Shown: one piece after another, positions 33,203 through 42,359 of the stretch
How the letters are laid out: each line of letters opens with the position of its first letter
How positions within the stretch are numbered: the first letter of the stretch is position 1
Origin: Sediminibacterium sp.
Lineage (GTDB): Bacteria; Bacteroidota; Bacteroidia; Chitinophagales; Chitinophagaceae
Assembly (NCBI RefSeq): GCF_019264485.1
Contig: NZ_JAHVAA010000013.1
Span: 78,149 to 142,148, forward strand
Length of the DNA: 64,000 nucleotides
Direction: 5' to 3'
Notes under the pieces: generated by a model
What the model saw: the letters and a program-made list of their open reading frames with translations, nothing else
Told to the model about the DNA's origin: nothing
Database searches by the model: none
Made by a program: the position numbers and the translations under genes

Positions 33203-34510
33203 ATGAAATCGAAAACACTAAAGAAAGATAAGGTTAATATCATCACCCTCGGTTGCAGCAAGAACCTGGTAGACAGTGAAGTGCTGAGTGGGCAACTGAG
33301 CGCCAATGCCATTGATGTAGTGCATGAGAATAAAAAATTTGATCACAATATAGTGGTAGTGAATACCTGCGGTTTTATTGACAAGGCCAAAGAAGAAAGT
33401 ATCAATACCATTCTCGACCAGGTAGAACTGAAAAGAAGAGGAAAACTGGATAAAGTGTATGTAACGGGTTGCTTAAGTGAACGCTACCGTGGCGATCTTG
33501 AAGCCGAAATGCCTGAAGTAGATGCCTGGTTTGGCACGATGGAATTACCCCTGATCCTTAAAAAATTTGAAGCAGATTATAAAGCGGAACTCGTAGGTGA
33601 AAGATTACTCAGTACCCCGCAGCATTATGCTTATATGAAAATAAGCGAAGGTTGCAACCGTACCTGTTCTTTCTGTGCAATTCCTTTGATGCGCGGACAG
33701 CATATCAGCAAATCCATTGAAGAACTGGTGGCTGAAGCGGAAGGCCTGGTAAAAAAGGGAGTAAAAGAGATCATGCTGATTGCACAGGAGCTCACTTATT
33801 ACGGACTGGATATTTATAAAAAACGTGAGCTCCCCAGACTATTGAATGCACTTGCAGATGTAAAAGGTATTGAATGGATACGTTTACATTATGCTTACCC
33901 CAGTAAGTTTCCGCTTGAGATGCTGGATGTGATGCGCGAAAGGGATAATATCTGCAAATACCTCGATATGCCACTGCAGCATGCCAGCAACAATATGCTG
34001 AAAGCCATGCGAAGAAATATTACCAGAGAAGAAATGGGTGAACTGATTCAACAGATCAGGGAAAAAGTACCTGGTATCTGTTTGCGTACCACTTTAATTG
34101 CAGGCTTTCCGGGAGAAACAGAAGAAGATGTAGAAGAGTTGAAAGATTTTTTACGTGAACACCGTTTCGACCGTGTAGGTATTTTCAGCTACAGCCATGA
34201 AGAAAATACCGGTGCTTACGACCTGGAAGATAATATTTCAGCCGAGCTGAAAGCAGAAAGAGCACAGGAAATTATGGAAGTGCAACAGGAAATCAGTTAT
34301 GAAAAGAACCAGGAAAAAATAGGCAGAATTTTTAAAGTGTTAATCGATAAAAAAGAAGCGGGCCGCTACCTGGGAAGAACAGAATTTGACAGTGTAGAAG
34401 TAGATAATGAAGTGGTAGTACATTCGACAAAAAAATTAATACCCGGCGATTTTGTACAGGTAAAAATTACAAAAGCATACGATTACGATCTGGAAGGAGA
34501 AGTGGTGTAG
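33203..34510 (+). CDS. rimO: Ribosomal protein S12 methylthiotransferase RimO
   Basis: A 435-residue MTTase. The N-terminal UPF0004 domain supplies Cys residues in ITLGCSKNLVDSE, VVNTCGFID and VTGCLSERY for the auxiliary cluster. The radical SAM motif is EGCNRTCSFCAIPLMRG. A C-terminal TRAM domain ends in AYDYDLEGEVV. It methylthiolates Asp89 of S12. The ATG at 33203 is used because a TTG start four codons earlier lies in the promoter box. It is preceded by the GNAT gene, whose RimL-like class also modifies ribosomal proteins; that link is only suggestive. Confidence 0.95.
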   Translation: MKSKTLKKDKVNIITLGCSKNLVDSEVLSGQLSANAIDVVHENKKFDHNIVVVNTCGFIDKAKEESINTILDQVELKRRGKLDKVYVTGCLSERYRGDLEAEMPEVDAWFGTMELPLILKKFEADYKAELVGERLLSTPQHYAYMKISEGCNRTCSFCAIPLMRGQHISKSIEELVAEAEGLVKKGVKEIMLIAQELTYYGLDIYKKRELPRLLNALADVKGIEWIRLHYAYPSKFPLEMLDVMRERDNICKYLDMPLQHASNNMLKAMRRNITREEMGELIQQIREKVPGICLRTTLIAGFPGETEEDVEELKDFLREHRFDRVGIFSYSHEENTGAYDLEDNISAELKAERAQEIMEVQQEISYEKNQEKIGRIFKVLIDKKEAGRYLGRTEFDSVEVDNEVVVHSTKKLIPGDFVQVKITKAYDYDLEGEVV

Positions 34511-34513
34511 TAA

Positions 34514-34602
34514 ACAGAGGAACAGAGAAATAAAGAATAAGGAATGTGAAAGTTGGATTCTTTCTTACTTCTTCTGTTTCTTATTCCTTATTTCTCTGTT
34601 TG
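34514..34602. terminator. Palindromic two-way terminator after rimO (AACAGAGAAATAA words)
   Basis: AACAGAGAAATAAAGAATAA near 34520-34540 is answered by TTATTCCTTATTTCTCTGTTT at about 34581-34601, giving an imperfect stem with a 40-base loop. The right arm overlaps the last codons of the convergent desaturase-like gene. Confidence 0.55.
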
Positions 34603-35853
34603 TACAGCTCTCGGGTTTTCTATCCATGAAAAATAAAAGGCAACAAAAAGGGAAAGCACCAGATAGGTTGTCATTGCGTAAAAAGCTCCGTTGAAAAGAT
34701 TGCTCATGCCAAACCAGTCCCCGGTACGTATTAATACTGTAATGCCAAAAACGAATTTGAATATTTCCCAAATCCAGGCATATTTATTTCTGTCCATCAG
34801 TTCAGTAAAAGCATAGACCTGCAAAAAAATAAACCCGCCGTAGATAAATATATCCGGACTGCCAATGGCAGCAATATTGCCAAAGCAATAACTGATAAGC
34901 AAAAGTGTGGAAACCATTTGTATCCAGGCCCAGGTGAGTAATGTTTTGGTATTTCCCGATTCGTATTTCTGGAAGTGATACACATCTTCAATTTTGTATA
35001 CCGGGTATTTTTCAGCCACGTCTGCCGGTCTCCAGCCGGTAGGCATGAGCCAGATTCGGAACTTATCTTTCCAGCTTTGCGCATGCCATGCATCTTTAAT
35101 CAGTAACCATAAATGCATAAAATTAATTTTGATGGGATTCCAGGTATGTACAGGTCTTGTGATGCCATACACAGCCGGTACAGTTGGTAATTCTTCCTGA
35201 TAGGTTCCAAACATTTTATCCCAGAAAATAAAAATTTGCCCATAGTTTTTATCCATATACTCCTTGTTAATGGCATGGTGCACACGATGATGGGAGGGCG
35301 TTACAATAATTTTTTCCAGGAAACCCATTTTATCAATATGCTGTGTATGATACCAGAACTGTGCAAACAGATGCAAAGGCGCTACAATGGCTACCACCTG
35401 TCCGGGCACACCTAACAGGGCGGCTGGTAATAAAAAGATGGTGAAAATTTTTACAATCGAAGAGATACTTTGGCGAAGTGCACAGGCCAGGTTAAAATCT
35501 TCACTGCTATGGTGAATGATATGGTTGTTCCAGAAAAAATTGTATTCATGCGCAATCCGGTGTATCCAGTAACCGGCAAAATCAAGCGCTATAAACGCAA
35601 TAAAATAAGTGAGTGCTCCGGAAGGTACCTGGGTAATGGCCAACTTTTCTACCATCCATTCATAACTGATGACAGCAATGCCAAGACCGAGGACATCTTT
35701 GGTAACATTGGTAACGCCGGAACTAAGACTGGAAATCATATCCAGTGTACGAACGGTCTCTTTTCCCCTATACCAGCCATACCATTTTTCAAAAAGTACC
35801 AGTAATAAGAATACAGGCATGGCTATCAGGATAATCTTTCCGTAGGTTTCCAT
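34588..35853 (-). CDS. Sterol desaturase / fatty acid hydroxylase family membrane protein
   Basis: A 421-residue integral membrane protein with several hydrophobic helices and the histidine clusters of the di-iron hydroxylase family: HRIAHEYNFFWNNHIIHHSS (HxxxH and HxxHH) and HHRVHHAINKEY. These residues bind the two irons. Members include alkylglycerol monooxygenase and carotenoid or sterol hydroxylases, so it should oxidise a lipid. The extra C-terminal membrane half after about residue 300 resembles alkylglycerol-monooxygenase-like bacterial proteins. Substrate unknown. It is divergent from bshC across a 198-base gap with a word-like palindrome. Confidence 0.87.
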   Translation of the reverse strand: METYGKIILIAMPVFLLLVLFEKWYGWYRGKETVRTLDMISSLSSGVTNVTKDVLGLGIAVISYEWMVEKLAITQVPSGALTYFIAFIALDFAGYWIHRIAHEYNFFWNNHIIHHSSEDFNLACALRQSISSIVKIFTIFLLPAALLGVPGQVVAIVAPLHLFAQFWYHTQHIDKMGFLEKIIVTPSHHRVHHAINKEYMDKNYGQIFIFWDKMFGTYQEELPTVPAVYGITRPVHTWNPIKINFMHLWLLIKDAWHAQSWKDKFRIWLMPTGWRPADVAEKYPVYKIEDVYHFQKYESGNTKTLLTWAWIQMVSTLLLISYCFGNIAAIGSPDIFIYGGFIFLQVYAFTELMDRNKYAWIWEIFKFVFGITVLIRTGDWFGMSNLFNGAFYAMTTYLVLSLFVAFYFSWIENPRAVQTEK

Positions 35854-35899
35854 ATGGCAATCGTAATAGCAATAAATTTAGGAATATTCCGGGAATCGT

Positions 35900-35987
35900 C
35901 AATGGTCAATGGTGAATACAGGAGCATACTGGTATGGTTGGCGACCAGCAGTAAACAATTATTCACCATTGGTCATTCACTATTCAC
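35900..35987. repeat. Word-like palindrome (AATGGTCAATGGTGAATA)
   Basis: AATGGTCAATGGTGAATA at 35901-35918 pairs with TATTCACCATTGGTCATT at 35960-35977, with two mismatches. The words also match ATTGACCATTCACCATTCAC at 12460. It lies between divergent genes, so it is not a terminator and must be tolerated inside the promoter region of bshC or the desaturase gene. Confidence 0.65.
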
Positions 35988-36051
35988 GCTCCCTGTTAAA
36001 AATTACCAGCGGCACCATGTATTTGCAGTAAATTGTATTTTTACGCCTCAT

Positions 36052-37650
36052 ATGAAGCATCACTGTACCCGTTTATCTTACGAAAGCACCGGATATTTTT
36101 CATCGATTGTGGCCGATTATTTAGCGCAGACATCAACACTTCGTCCATTTTATGCGCACATGCCCAACCTGGAGGGTATACAGGATGCTATCAAAGCCCG
36201 TCAACAATTTGCAACACCCCGTAATGTGCTGGTTAGTAGTTTACAGCAGCAATACAATACAATCAGTACAGACAGGGCTGTAACTGCCAATATTGAAGCA
36301 CTGGGAGATGAAAAAAGCTTCACTGTTGTAACCGCACATCAACCCAATATTTTTACCGGACCACTTTATTTTATCTATAAAATTTTACACGCCATTCAAC
36401 TGGCTGAATATTTATCTGAACAACTACCTGCCTATCGTTTTGTACCAGTTTATTATATGGGTAGTGAGGATGCTGACCTGGATGAACTTGGGCAGGTTAC
36501 TGTTGATGGTAATGCCTTACACTGGGCTACCAAACAAACAGGTGCTGTTGGCCGGATGACGGTAGATAAAGAACTGATTAAATTATTAGACAGTATTGAG
36601 GGACAAACTGGCGTGTTGCCTTTCGGAAAAGAATTGTCTGATTTATTCAGACAGGCATATACTCCTGGCAGAACCATACAGGAAGCTACATTGGATCTGG
36701 TAAATGCACTCTTTGGAAGGTTTGGATTGGTAGTGCTGATACCCGATCAGCATGCGGTGAAAGCGGCATTCAGTTCCATCGTACAAAAAGAATTGCTGGA
36801 AGGGTTCTCACATCAGATCGTAAGTGGTACCATTAGTGAACTGGGAAAAAATTATAAGGTGCAGGCTGGCGGAAGAGAAATCAACCTGTTTTACCTGATC
36901 AATGACCGGAGAGAAAGAATTGAAAAAGAAGGAGATGATTATCTGGTAAACTCCTTAAATCTGCGTTTTACAAAGGAACAGATATTAGAAGAACTGAAAA
37001 CATATCCTGAACGTTTTAGTCCGAATGTAATATTGCGTGGTGCTTTCCAGGAAACAGTTTTACCAAATATTGCCTTTATCGGTGGTGGTGGAGAACTGGC
37101 CTACTGGCTGGAATTAAAAAATGTATTTGAGGCCATAGGAGTACCATATCCTGTACTGTTATTGCGTAACTCGTTCCTGGTTATGACAGCAGATCAGGAA
37201 AAGCGTATGCAACAACTGGACTTGAATCATCAAACACTCTTTCACAAGGCAAACCTGTTACTGGAACAACTGGTGAAAAAAAGAACCAGCAGGGAGCTTG
37301 CATTAAATAATGAAACTGAACAGCTCAAGGTATTGTATGAGCAAATAAAACAGCAGGCAGGTGCAGTGGATGGAACACTGAAAGCACATGTAGAATCATT
37401 ATTTGTAAAATCATCCAAACGACTGGCAGAACTGGAAAAGAAAATGTTGAGGGCTGAGAAAAGAAAGTATGAAGCAGAAGAACGACAGATTCAGTCTCTG
37501 AAAAAACAGTTATTCCCCAATGATAGTTTACAGGAGCGTGTAGATAATCTATCGGGATGGTATGCCCGTTATGGGAAAGATTGGATAGATATGGTGGCTA
37601 ATAACTCTTTAAGCCTTGAATCAGGGTTTACGATACTGGTAATTGACTAG
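36052..37650 (+). CDS. bshC: Bacillithiol biosynthesis cysteine-adding enzyme BshC
   Basis: A 532-residue BshC protein. Recognisable blocks are VVTAHQPNIFTGPLYFIYKI near the N-terminus, YYMGSEDADLDELG, NVILRGAFQETVLPNIAFIG and GGGELAYWLELK. A long coiled-coil helical hairpin (about 400-490, RTSRELALNNE to EERQIQSLKKQLF) is typical of the family. It adds cysteine to glucosaminyl-malate in the last step of bacillithiol synthesis. ATG 36052 gives the normal N-terminus; the open frame extends 66 codons further into repeat DNA and that part is rejected. BshA/BshB are not in the window. Confidence 0.92.
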   Translation: MKHHCTRLSYESTGYFSSIVADYLAQTSTLRPFYAHMPNLEGIQDAIKARQQFATPRNVLVSSLQQQYNTISTDRAVTANIEALGDEKSFTVVTAHQPNIFTGPLYFIYKILHAIQLAEYLSEQLPAYRFVPVYYMGSEDADLDELGQVTVDGNALHWATKQTGAVGRMTVDKELIKLLDSIEGQTGVLPFGKELSDLFRQAYTPGRTIQEATLDLVNALFGRFGLVVLIPDQHAVKAAFSSIVQKELLEGFSHQIVSGTISELGKNYKVQAGGREINLFYLINDRRERIEKEGDDYLVNSLNLRFTKEQILEELKTYPERFSPNVILRGAFQETVLPNIAFIGGGGELAYWLELKNVFEAIGVPYPVLLLRNSFLVMTADQEKRMQQLDLNHQTLFHKANLLLEQLVKKRTSRELALNNETEQLKVLYEQIKQQAGAVDGTLKAHVESLFVKSSKRLAELEKKMLRAEKRKYEAEERQIQSLKKQLFPNDSLQERVDNLSGWYARYGKDWIDMVANNSLSLESGFTILVID

Positions 37651-37658
37651 AATATATA

Positions 37659-38180
37659 CTACTCGTCAAAACCATTTGGCCATTCTTGTTTAAGACCTTC
37701 TATTTTGATACTTACTTCATCCTGTAGCTGCTTTTTATAAGCAGCTAATTTTTCTCCTGTAATTGTATCAGTAGAGCCAATGATCTGCGCAGCAAGGATG
37801 CCGGCATTTTTAGCCGCATTCAAAGCCACTGTTGCTACCGGAACACCATTGGGCATTTGCAGAATAGACAATACAGAATCCCATCCGTCGATGGAATTGG
37901 ATGATTTGATGGGTACGCCAATTACGGGTAATGTAGTAATTGCAGCCACCATACCGGGTAAATGTGCAGCGCCACCGGCACCGGCAATGATCACCTGAAG
38001 CCCCCTGGATTTTGCTTTCTCGGCATACGCAACCATACGCTGTGGTGTTCTGTGTGCAGATACTACCGTTAATTCAAAAGCAATACCAAACTGTTTGAGC
38101 ATATCTGCTGCAGCCTGCATAATACTCAGGTCGCTATCGCTACCCATGATGATACCAACGAGGGGAGAAGGATTAGTCAT
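37659..38180 (-). CDS. purE: N5-carboxyaminoimidazole ribonucleotide mutase PurE
   Basis: A 173-residue class I PurE. The opening [20 protein letters not shown] binds the substrate phosphate, followed by [15 protein letters not shown] with the catalytic His, [16 protein letters not shown] and [19 protein letters not shown]. It moves the carboxyl group in the AIR to CAIR step of purine synthesis. The -7 box TATCTTTG stands only 4 bases before the ATG, so the transcript may have no leader. Its upstream flank is a perfect 52-base palindrome. purK is not in the window. Confidence 0.95.
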   Translation of the reverse strand: MTNPSPLVGIIMGSDSDLSIMQAAADMLKQFGIAFELTVVSAHRTPQRMVAYAEKAKSRGLQVIIAGAGGAAHLPGMVAAITTLPVIGVPIKSSNSIDGWDSVLSILQMPNGVPVATVALNAAKNAGILAAQIIGSTDTITGEKLAAYKKQLQDEVSIKIEGLKQEWPNGFDE

Positions 38181-38184
38181 ATGA

Positions 38185-38192
38185 CAAAGATA
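38185..38192 (-). promoter_or_regulatory. -7 box of purE (TATCTTTG)
   Basis: On the minus strand TATCTTTG matches the consensus. Its end is 4 bases from the ATG, so transcription would begin at about the start codon. The -33 region falls into the palindrome at 38206-38257. Confidence 0.5.
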
Positions 38193-38205
38193 GCAAATCG
38201 AATTT

Positions 38206-38257
38206 ATCTATATTTTTCCGGCTCCGGACTTAAGTCCGGAGCCGGAAAAATATAGAT
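38206..38257. terminator. Perfect 52-base palindrome between the DUF2911-TPR gene and purE
   Basis: Positions 38206-38231 are the exact reverse complement of 38232-38257, with no loop; the centre is CGGACTTAAGTCCG. On the minus strand it ends in the run of T expected for the terminator of the upstream gene, whose stop is six bases away. It also occupies the upstream promoter region of purE. Confidence 0.8.
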
Positions 38258-38262
38258 GGTTT

Positions 38263-39366
38263 TTAGTTGATGTCTTTACCTTCTTTCAACAATGTCAATG
38301 CACGTTCAACAAAGGTTTTATTGGCACCGGGAGGGGCAAGGGGAAGGGCTTTTTCTGCCATTTCCAATGCTTTTTTATAATCACCCACTGCCGAATAAGC
38401 CCTTGCCATTCCGAGGAGTGGTGTAAACTGCCCAGGATTTTTTTGCAGATTTAATTTGAATATCTCTAATGCTTCCGTGTTTTTCTTCTGCTGTAATAAT
38501 TGGCGTGCATATTGGTGAATCTGGTTCATATTACCCATATTCAAGGCATCTTTCATGCCTGTTGCAGCTTCTGCTGATCGCCCAAGTTTTTCAAGAATCC
38601 TCGCGCGTGTTGAAAGTGTAGCAAAATTACGGTCACCCAATGTGGTATTTACAGCTGTATCGGCCCACTGTAACGCTTCTTCCAGATTTACATTTTTATC
38701 AAGACACCATTGTGCGGCCTGCTGCCAGGGAGCCCAGTAAAAACCTTTATCTGTTCTGAGTTCTTGCCGGTATATACCAAGTTGTTGTTGAACCAGATCG
38801 GTCTCAACCCTGAATGGGATGGCCAACTTCTCCCACATTAAGCTGATGGTAGCAGCAGATTCTGTTTGATTTGAGAAATCATAACGCAGCCACTCTGTAG
38901 ATTGTGCAGTGGCCACTGGCTTCACCGTAACCCGAAGTGCATCTTTCTTTGGATCATAATAATAACTACCCCATGACTGATGGTCATAAGAGAAAATTAA
39001 AGTTGATTGTTCGGCACCATAAGCAATGTAGAAACCATATTTACCGGCTTTTAGGGGCTTCCCTTCGATGGTTACATCTTTATCAAATTCAATAACAGTG
39101 GTTTCATTTGCGCCAGCACGCCAGGGCGCAGCGGCGGTATTGCCAAAACCCTGATCAAAAAAACCAGGCTGTACCAGTTGTCCCCATATCTTTCCTTCCC
39201 TGCCCTTTACAGCCGGGCGATCGTAATGAATGGTGACAGTGGTTAAACCTATCTGTTCACCCGTCATGGCTTTTTTATTGCCCCCGCTTGGTGGTGTAGT
39301 GAGTATTCTTTGTGCCTGAACAAAACCTATGTTGAGCAGGCAACAGACAAACAATAATTTCTTCAT
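38263..39366 (-). CDS. DUF2911 domain protein with C-terminal TPR repeats
   Basis: A 367-residue exported protein (signal MKKLLFVCCLLNIGFVQAQ). Residues about 25-190 are DUF2911: VTIHYDRPAVKGREGKIWG, then APWRAGANETTVIEFDKDVT, then KYGFYIAYG, then SWGSYYYDPKKDALRVTVKP. Residues about 230-360 form TPR-like helices (ILEKLGRSAEAATGMKDAL and LGMARAYSAVGDYKKALEMA). DUF2911 function is unknown; it is common in Bacteroidota secretomes. A shorter paralogue without TPRs is at 46399. The TPR part suggests protein-protein contact. Confidence 0.85.
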   Translation of the reverse strand: MKKLLFVCCLLNIGFVQAQRILTTPPSGGNKKAMTGEQIGLTTVTIHYDRPAVKGREGKIWGQLVQPGFFDQGFGNTAAAPWRAGANETTVIEFDKDVTIEGKPLKAGKYGFYIAYGAEQSTLIFSYDHQSWGSYYYDPKKDALRVTVKPVATAQSTEWLRYDFSNQTESAATISLMWEKLAIPFRVETDLVQQQLGIYRQELRTDKGFYWAPWQQAAQWCLDKNVNLEEALQWADTAVNTTLGDRNFATLSTRARILEKLGRSAEAATGMKDALNMGNMNQIHQYARQLLQQKKNTEALEIFKLNLQKNPGQFTPLLGMARAYSAVGDYKKALEMAEKALPLAPPGANKTFVERALTLLKEGKDIN

Positions 39367-39537
39367 GTTGTATCGTTTTATAGCGGCAATCTACACAGAA
39401 CATCCTGTTCATCATATTTAAAATGACGAATGAATATTTTAGTGGATAACAGGTACTAAGCAGGTCGGCTATTTACATATAAACATGTATAGTCTTTAAT
39501 AACACATACAGATAATTTTAGCCGCTGGGAAAAAGGG

Positions 39538-40947
39538 TTAGGGCATGGTTTTGATATAATAAGCACCAACAGACCTGAGCACAACGGGAGCTTTTGTTTC
39601 ATGAATAGTTATTCGTATCCGGTCTGTTTTAATAGTACTGAAACTGGCTATTTTTTTTCTCCCGATGGTAGTTCCACTGAATATTTTTTCGAAACGGTCT
39701 TTGTGCCAGTATTCAATGCTGAATGAAATCACCCTTTGTCCATAGTCAATCATTTCTTCGAGGCTCACTGCATTCAATGTTTGCTCACCTGGAATGGTAA
39801 AAGTTAACTGAACTTCATTCCCCGATTTTGCAGCCCAATAACTGCTGATATTTTTATCGGTCAGGTTTAATAAATTCTTTTTTTGTGGGTCATTCGTTGT
39901 AATGACAGCATTTACAAACAGGTCTGTACGAAAAGCTTCCGCTCTCATTCTGGCAAACCCCATCAGTGCAGCAGAATCGTTCGGGTGAAACAATCCTCTT
40001 CTGTCGGGAGGTACATTCAATAATAAATTTCCCCCATTACCAACAGAACGTAAATAAATATTAAATAAGGTTTCCGGTGTTTTTACTTTATCATCTTCTT
40101 CTTTATGATAAAACCATCCCGGTCTGATAGATACATCCGCTTCAGCAGGTATCCAGTGTTTACCATTAAAATTTCCCTGATTCAAAGTGTCAACATGTGG
40201 CGCACCAAGTCCACGTGCAAAACCAGCCGTATCAAGCAGGTTCCAATTGGTGTTGCCAATAAATCCTTTTTCATTGCCACACCAACGGATACTCGGACCA
40301 ATATCGCTGAAGATGATCATATTGGGTTGTAATTTGAAAACTGCATTTTCAAATCGCCTGAAGTCATATACCTGTTTCTTCCCGTTGGGACCTTCTCCAT
40401 TGGCGCCATCCCACCAGAACTCAAAAAAAGGGCCGTATTGCTGAATGAGTTCTTTCATGGTAGCGATGTAGATATCGTTGTATTCGGGTGTGCCATATTT
40501 GGGATGATTTCTATCCCACGGAGATAAATACACACCCATTTCAATCCCTTCTTTTTTACAGGCTTCTGATAAAGCTTTCACCACATTACCTTTGCCATTC
40601 ATCCATTTACTTTCTCTCACTGTATGTGTACTGTATTTACTGGGCCATAGGGAGAATCCGTCGTGATGTTTTGTAGTAAGAATAATGCCTTTGGCACCAG
40701 CCTGTTTGGCGACACGCGCCCATTGCCCACAATCGAGTTGTGTTGGATTGAAAATATCGGGTCGTTCATCGCCTTCACCCCACTCCTTATCTGTAAAAGT
40801 GTTCGGGCCGAAATGAATAAAGAGATAAAACTCCTTTTCATGCCATACCAGTTGTTGTTTGGTGGGAACAGGATAAACAGGTTGTATCTTCTGTGATTTG
40901 GATTGAAGGGATAGGAGAAGAGACAGAACAATGATAATTTTTTTCAC
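39538..40947 (-). CDS. GH29 alpha-L-fucosidase
   Basis: A 469-residue exported glycoside hydrolase. Typical GH29 blocks are FLFIHFGPNTFTDKEWG near the N-terminus, ILTTKHHDGFSLWPSKYSTH, and PFFEFWWDGANGEGP, where the Asp in WWDG is the nucleophile. NGGNLLLNVPPDRRGLFHPN follows, with a C-terminal beta-sandwich. The start is taken as GTG 40947, which gives a proper signal peptide (KKIIIVLSLLLSLQSKSQ). An ATG at 41103 would run through the end of pdxJ and adds no signal. It releases alpha-linked fucose from glycans. It stands alone, without a transport system nearby. Confidence 0.88.
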   Translation of the reverse strand: MKKIIIVLSLLLSLQSKSQKIQPVYPVPTKQQLVWHEKEFYLFIHFGPNTFTDKEWGEGDERPDIFNPTQLDCGQWARVAKQAGAKGIILTTKHHDGFSLWPSKYSTHTVRESKWMNGKGNVVKALSEACKKEGIEMGVYLSPWDRNHPKYGTPEYNDIYIATMKELIQQYGPFFEFWWDGANGEGPNGKKQVYDFRRFENAVFKLQPNMIIFSDIGPSIRWCGNEKGFIGNTNWNLLDTAGFARGLGAPHVDTLNQGNFNGKHWIPAEADVSIRPGWFYHKEEDDKVKTPETLFNIYLRSVGNGGNLLLNVPPDRRGLFHPNDSAALMGFARMRAEAFRTDLFVNAVITTNDPQKKNLLNLTDKNISSYWAAKSGNEVQLTFTIPGEQTLNAVSLEEMIDYGQRVISFSIEYWHKDRFEKIFSGTTIGRKKIASFSTIKTDRIRITIHETKAPVVLRSVGAYYIKTMP

Positions 40948-40987
40948 AAGCGTGCATTTGAGTAAACAAGTATATAATGCAGGTATT

Positions 40988-41025
40988 AATTCCTTGCCCC
41001 GGATTGAAATCCGGGGCAAGGAATT
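40988..41025. terminator. Terminator of pdxJ
   Basis: Perfect 18-bp arms (40988-41005 and 41008-41025, AATTCCTTGCCCCGGATT and its complement) around a 2-base loop. The arm includes the pdxJ stop codon. The core CGGATTGAAATCCG recurs in inverse orientation at 8972. Confidence 0.8.
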
Positions 41026-41743
41026 ATGATAGCTGACGTTTATACATTTGAACTGCATTCTCATACCCGAGATAAATGGCATCGCATACCAGGGCATGAC
41101 CAATGCTTACTTCATCCAGATAGTGGATATGTTGTTTTAAATATTTGAGATTGGTAAGATCAAGATCGTGTCCGGCATTAATACCCAAACCAAGCTCTTT
41201 TGCTTTAGCTGCGGCCTTTACATATGGTGTAACCGCTTCTGCAGCTTTACCTTCTGCAAATAACTTAGCGTATCCTTCAGTATATAATTCAATACGGTCG
41301 GTACCGGTTAATGCAGCGCCTTCAACTATTTCAATCACCGGATCAACAAAAATGGATACACGGATACCTGCGGTTTTAAAAATTCCGATAATATTAACCA
41401 GGTAATTTTTATGTTCGATGGTATTCCATCCATGATCACTGGTAAGCTGCCCCAGTGCATCCGGAACCAATGTTACCTGATGGGGTTTGGTTTCCAATAC
41501 AAGATCAACAAATTTCTGTTCGGTTGGGTTGCCTTCAATATTAAATTCAGTTGTGATGATTTTTCTGATGGCACGTGTGTCAGCATAACGTATATGTCTT
41601 TCATCCGGACGTGGGTGAACCGTTACGCCATCGGCGCCAAATTTTTCTGCATCAACTGCAGCTTTCAACACATTCGGATTATCGCTACCCCGGCTGTTTC
41701 TGAGCGTGGCAAACTTGTTGATGTTCACACTGAGTTTTGTCAT
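41024..41743 (-). CDS. pdxJ: Pyridoxine 5'-phosphate synthase PdxJ
   Basis: A 239-residue TIM-barrel enzyme. It opens with LSVNINKFATLRNSRGSDNP, the Bacteroidota form of the PdxJ N-terminus, then GVTVHPRPDERHIRYADTRA, QVTLVPDALGQLTSDHGWN and LGINAGHDLDLTNL. The last strand has EVSIGHALVCDAIYLG for phosphate binding. It condenses 1-deoxyxylulose phosphate with aminoacetone phosphate to form pyridoxine phosphate. Upstream, TAACTTTA differs from the -7 consensus by one base. Complete and standard length. Confidence 0.95.
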   Translation of the reverse strand: MTKLSVNINKFATLRNSRGSDNPNVLKAAVDAEKFGADGVTVHPRPDERHIRYADTRAIRKIITTEFNIEGNPTEQKFVDLVLETKPHQVTLVPDALGQLTSDHGWNTIEHKNYLVNIIGIFKTAGIRVSIFVDPVIEIVEGAALTGTDRIELYTEGYAKLFAEGKAAEAVTPYVKAAAKAKELGLGINAGHDLDLTNLKYLKQHIHYLDEVSIGHALVCDAIYLGYENAVQMYKRQLS

Positions 41744-41754
41744 GCGGTAAAGTT

Positions 41755-41797
41755 AATCAGAAGTCGGGATTTTATGCGTATTGCCCGACTTCCGATT
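41755..41797. terminator. Hairpin between the DUF1761 gene and pdxJ (GAAGTCGGG words)
   Basis: AATCAGAAGTCGGG at 41755-41768 pairs with CCCGACTTCCGATT at 41784-41797, with one mismatch. It follows the end of the DUF1761 gene on the minus strand but lacks a long T-run, so its terminator role is likely rather than certain. The words resemble the GTCCGAAAGTC repeat family. Confidence 0.55.
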
Positions 41798-41804
41798 GAA
41801 TTAC

Positions 41805-42224
41805 TTATCCGAAATACTGCATGATCATACTGGCAATGATCAATCCAAGGATATGATAGCAGCAGTCAATAAAATACAATGCAGCCGGTTTTTTATTATA
41901 CAGGTATCCGATGCTGATGGCCGGAGTACTGAAGCAGACAGAAATCAGTATGGCAAGATGAAAGGCATCGGCATAGTTATTCATGGGTACCAGTTGTCTG
42001 AAAATAGTTAAACCAATACAGCTTAGTGCCATGAACAGGAAGCTGCTGATCATTGTAAGAGCCACTCCTTTTTTCATATCCGGATCATTTGGATTGATGC
42101 CCGATAATCGCACCCAGGCCTTGGAGAATACACCTCCGTACCAGATGGCACCAAGTAAAAAATAGGCGATTGAACCAATGATGAGTGATAACCAGTTAAC
42201 ATGGTCGGTGAAATGATGAAGCAT
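41805..42224 (-). CDS. DUF1761 family small membrane protein
   Basis: A 139-residue protein with four hydrophobic helices: SLIIGSIAYFLLGAIWYGGV, ALTMISSFLFMALSCIGLTI, AFHLAILISVCFSTPAISIG and CYHILGLIIASMIMQ. The IGSIAYFLLGAIWYGGVF start and the GIxPxD-like GINPNDPDM loop are typical of DUF1761. Function unknown; inner-membrane location. ATG 42224 is used because the upstream in-frame ATG (42275) would add an unrelated tail. It may share a transcript with pdxJ. Confidence 0.8.
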   Translation of the reverse strand: MLHHFTDHVNWLSLIIGSIAYFLLGAIWYGGVFSKAWVRLSGINPNDPDMKKGVALTMISSFLFMALSCIGLTIFRQLVPMNNYADAFHLAILISVCFSTPAISIGYLYNKKPAALYFIDCCYHILGLIIASMIMQYFG

Positions 42225-42359
42225 GGCAGGTTGTTTTGGGTTTAGGAATATAACAAGATCGTAAATAAAAATCAAAGCATCAACAGGATGAAGGCAATAG
42301 CGTAATTTGCATAGGTATAAGGATTTTCAACAATTTTTACTGACTAGTGTTTTGTATTT

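Noticed and set aside
35854..36051. 66-codon N-terminal extension of bshC
   Set aside because: The extension is coded by repeat words and has no similarity to the BshC N-terminus.
41024..41103. ATG start at 41103 for the GH29 fucosidase
   Set aside because: It overlaps the end of pdxJ and its terminator and lacks a signal peptide at the N-terminus; GTG 40947 gives a proper one.
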